Positions 63,459 to 64,000 of a DNA stretch of 64,000 nucleotides are shown here, one piece after another; the stretch's first letter is position 1, and each line of letters opens with the position of its first letter. Source of the stretch: Spongilla lacustris (taxonomy: Eukaryota > Porifera > Demospongiae > Spongillida > Spongillidae); assembly GCA_949361645.1 (NCBI GenBank), contig OX442431.1:5218473-5282472 (forward strand), read 5' to 3'. The notes beneath the pieces were generated by a model, which was not told the origin of the DNA, searched no databases, and saw nothing but the letters and a program-made list of their open reading frames with translations. Position numbers and translations under genes: made by a program.

Positions 63459-64000
63459 GTCTGTTGAAAATCCAAAACTGAAATTTGCACAATACTTCAT
63501 TGAAACATGTGCCTTAAATCCAGATTCAACTGCAATCCTAACAGGTACACATAAATATAGCTACCGACAGCTGCAAAAGGCTGCTCTACATGTGCAGTCC
63601 ATACTTAAGGATGTTGGAGTTAGACAATCTCAGTTGGTTGCCATTTGCATTCCAAGGTCTGCTGCTCTTGTGGCAGCTATGCTGGGCTGTGTCCTTCACG
63701 GTACAGCATTCCAACTGATCGATACCTCTTTGCCTGCTCTTAGAGTGAAGCTTCTTCTTGAGATTACTAGACCTTGCGTACTACTTTATGCCTCTCAATA
63801 CCACTCCAATGTAGAGCTGGCACTGTCAGCATGTGCGTCAATCCTTCCTCTCAGTGTTTCTATTGAGCATGATCAAAGTGGCATTTATATTAATCACTGG
63901 CAGGTGGAGGGAGAGATCGAGTCTTCAAAGCTGAAAGTTATGGAGAATTTTGAATGTGGTGATGATGTTTTATATGTCATTTTTACCTCTGGTTCCACTG
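63459..64000 (+). CDS. Second nonribosomal peptide synthetase-like gene, 5' end of long exon (partial)
   Basis: Follows acceptor ATTGCAG at 63458 and matches the first 542 bases of the synthetase exon at roughly 95% identity by eye. The frame is open to the window edge and reaches the adenylation loop FTSGST. Substitutions include many synonymous third-position changes plus conservative changes (YINHWQ for CINHRQ). The N-terminal codons after the splice site differ most. This looks like an intact paralogue rather than a pseudogene over the visible part. Whether it keeps the carrier, condensation and degenerate second adenylation domains is outside the window. Confidence 0.88.

Overview
This is a metazoan nuclear window: spliced genes with GT-AG introns, long (GT)n and poly-G tracts, minisatellites, many small fold-back elements and the recurring word TACATGTA. 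The taxon cannot be fixed from sequence alone. A marine invertebrate such as a demosponge is my best guess, and that is inference.

Layout. (1) 1-2432, minus strand: seven 5' exons of an armadillo-repeat gene resembling RAP1GDS1 (SmgGDS), each middle exon about one ARM repeat long and all introns phase 1. (2) 2433-2500: probable bidirectional promoter. (3) 2880-32163, plus strand: a complete Domino/SRCAP/EP400-type chromatin remodeler, reconstructed as 43 in-frame coding exons (about 2511 aa). Its HSA and ATPase parts resemble SRCAP and its SANT-bearing C-terminus resembles EP400. A second ending at 19839 gives a predicted SANT-less isoform of about 1940 aa. (4) 27835-30104, inside an intron: an apparently intact pogo-like DNA transposon, minus strand. 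(5) 33964-38980: one very long exon of a multi-domain nonribosomal peptide synthetase-like protein (A-T-C-A*-T). The specificity residues of its first adenylation domain nearly match the beta-alanine code. (6) 39.2-42.0 kb: a 36-bp minisatellite and a retroelement-like nuclease fragment. (7) 42.06-64.0 kb: a second, rearranged copy of the block that starts at about 14.64 kb. It carries only decayed pieces of the remodeler gene, but the second synthetase copy at 63459-64000 is open to the window edge.

The second copy is interrupted at 43.67-54.02 kb by two elements with related ends (GGGACAGT...). One is a 781-bp fold-back element. The other is a 9.55-kb near-perfect palindrome, with one arm of about 4.3 kb and one of about 5.3 kb. 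The first copy preserves the corresponding empty site.

How the pieces relate: the duplication starts inside an intron of the remodeler gene, so it could copy the synthetase whole while leaving the remodeler copy without its 5' half. Most small ORFs in the window are by-products of dinucleotide repeats or minisatellites and are not annotated.
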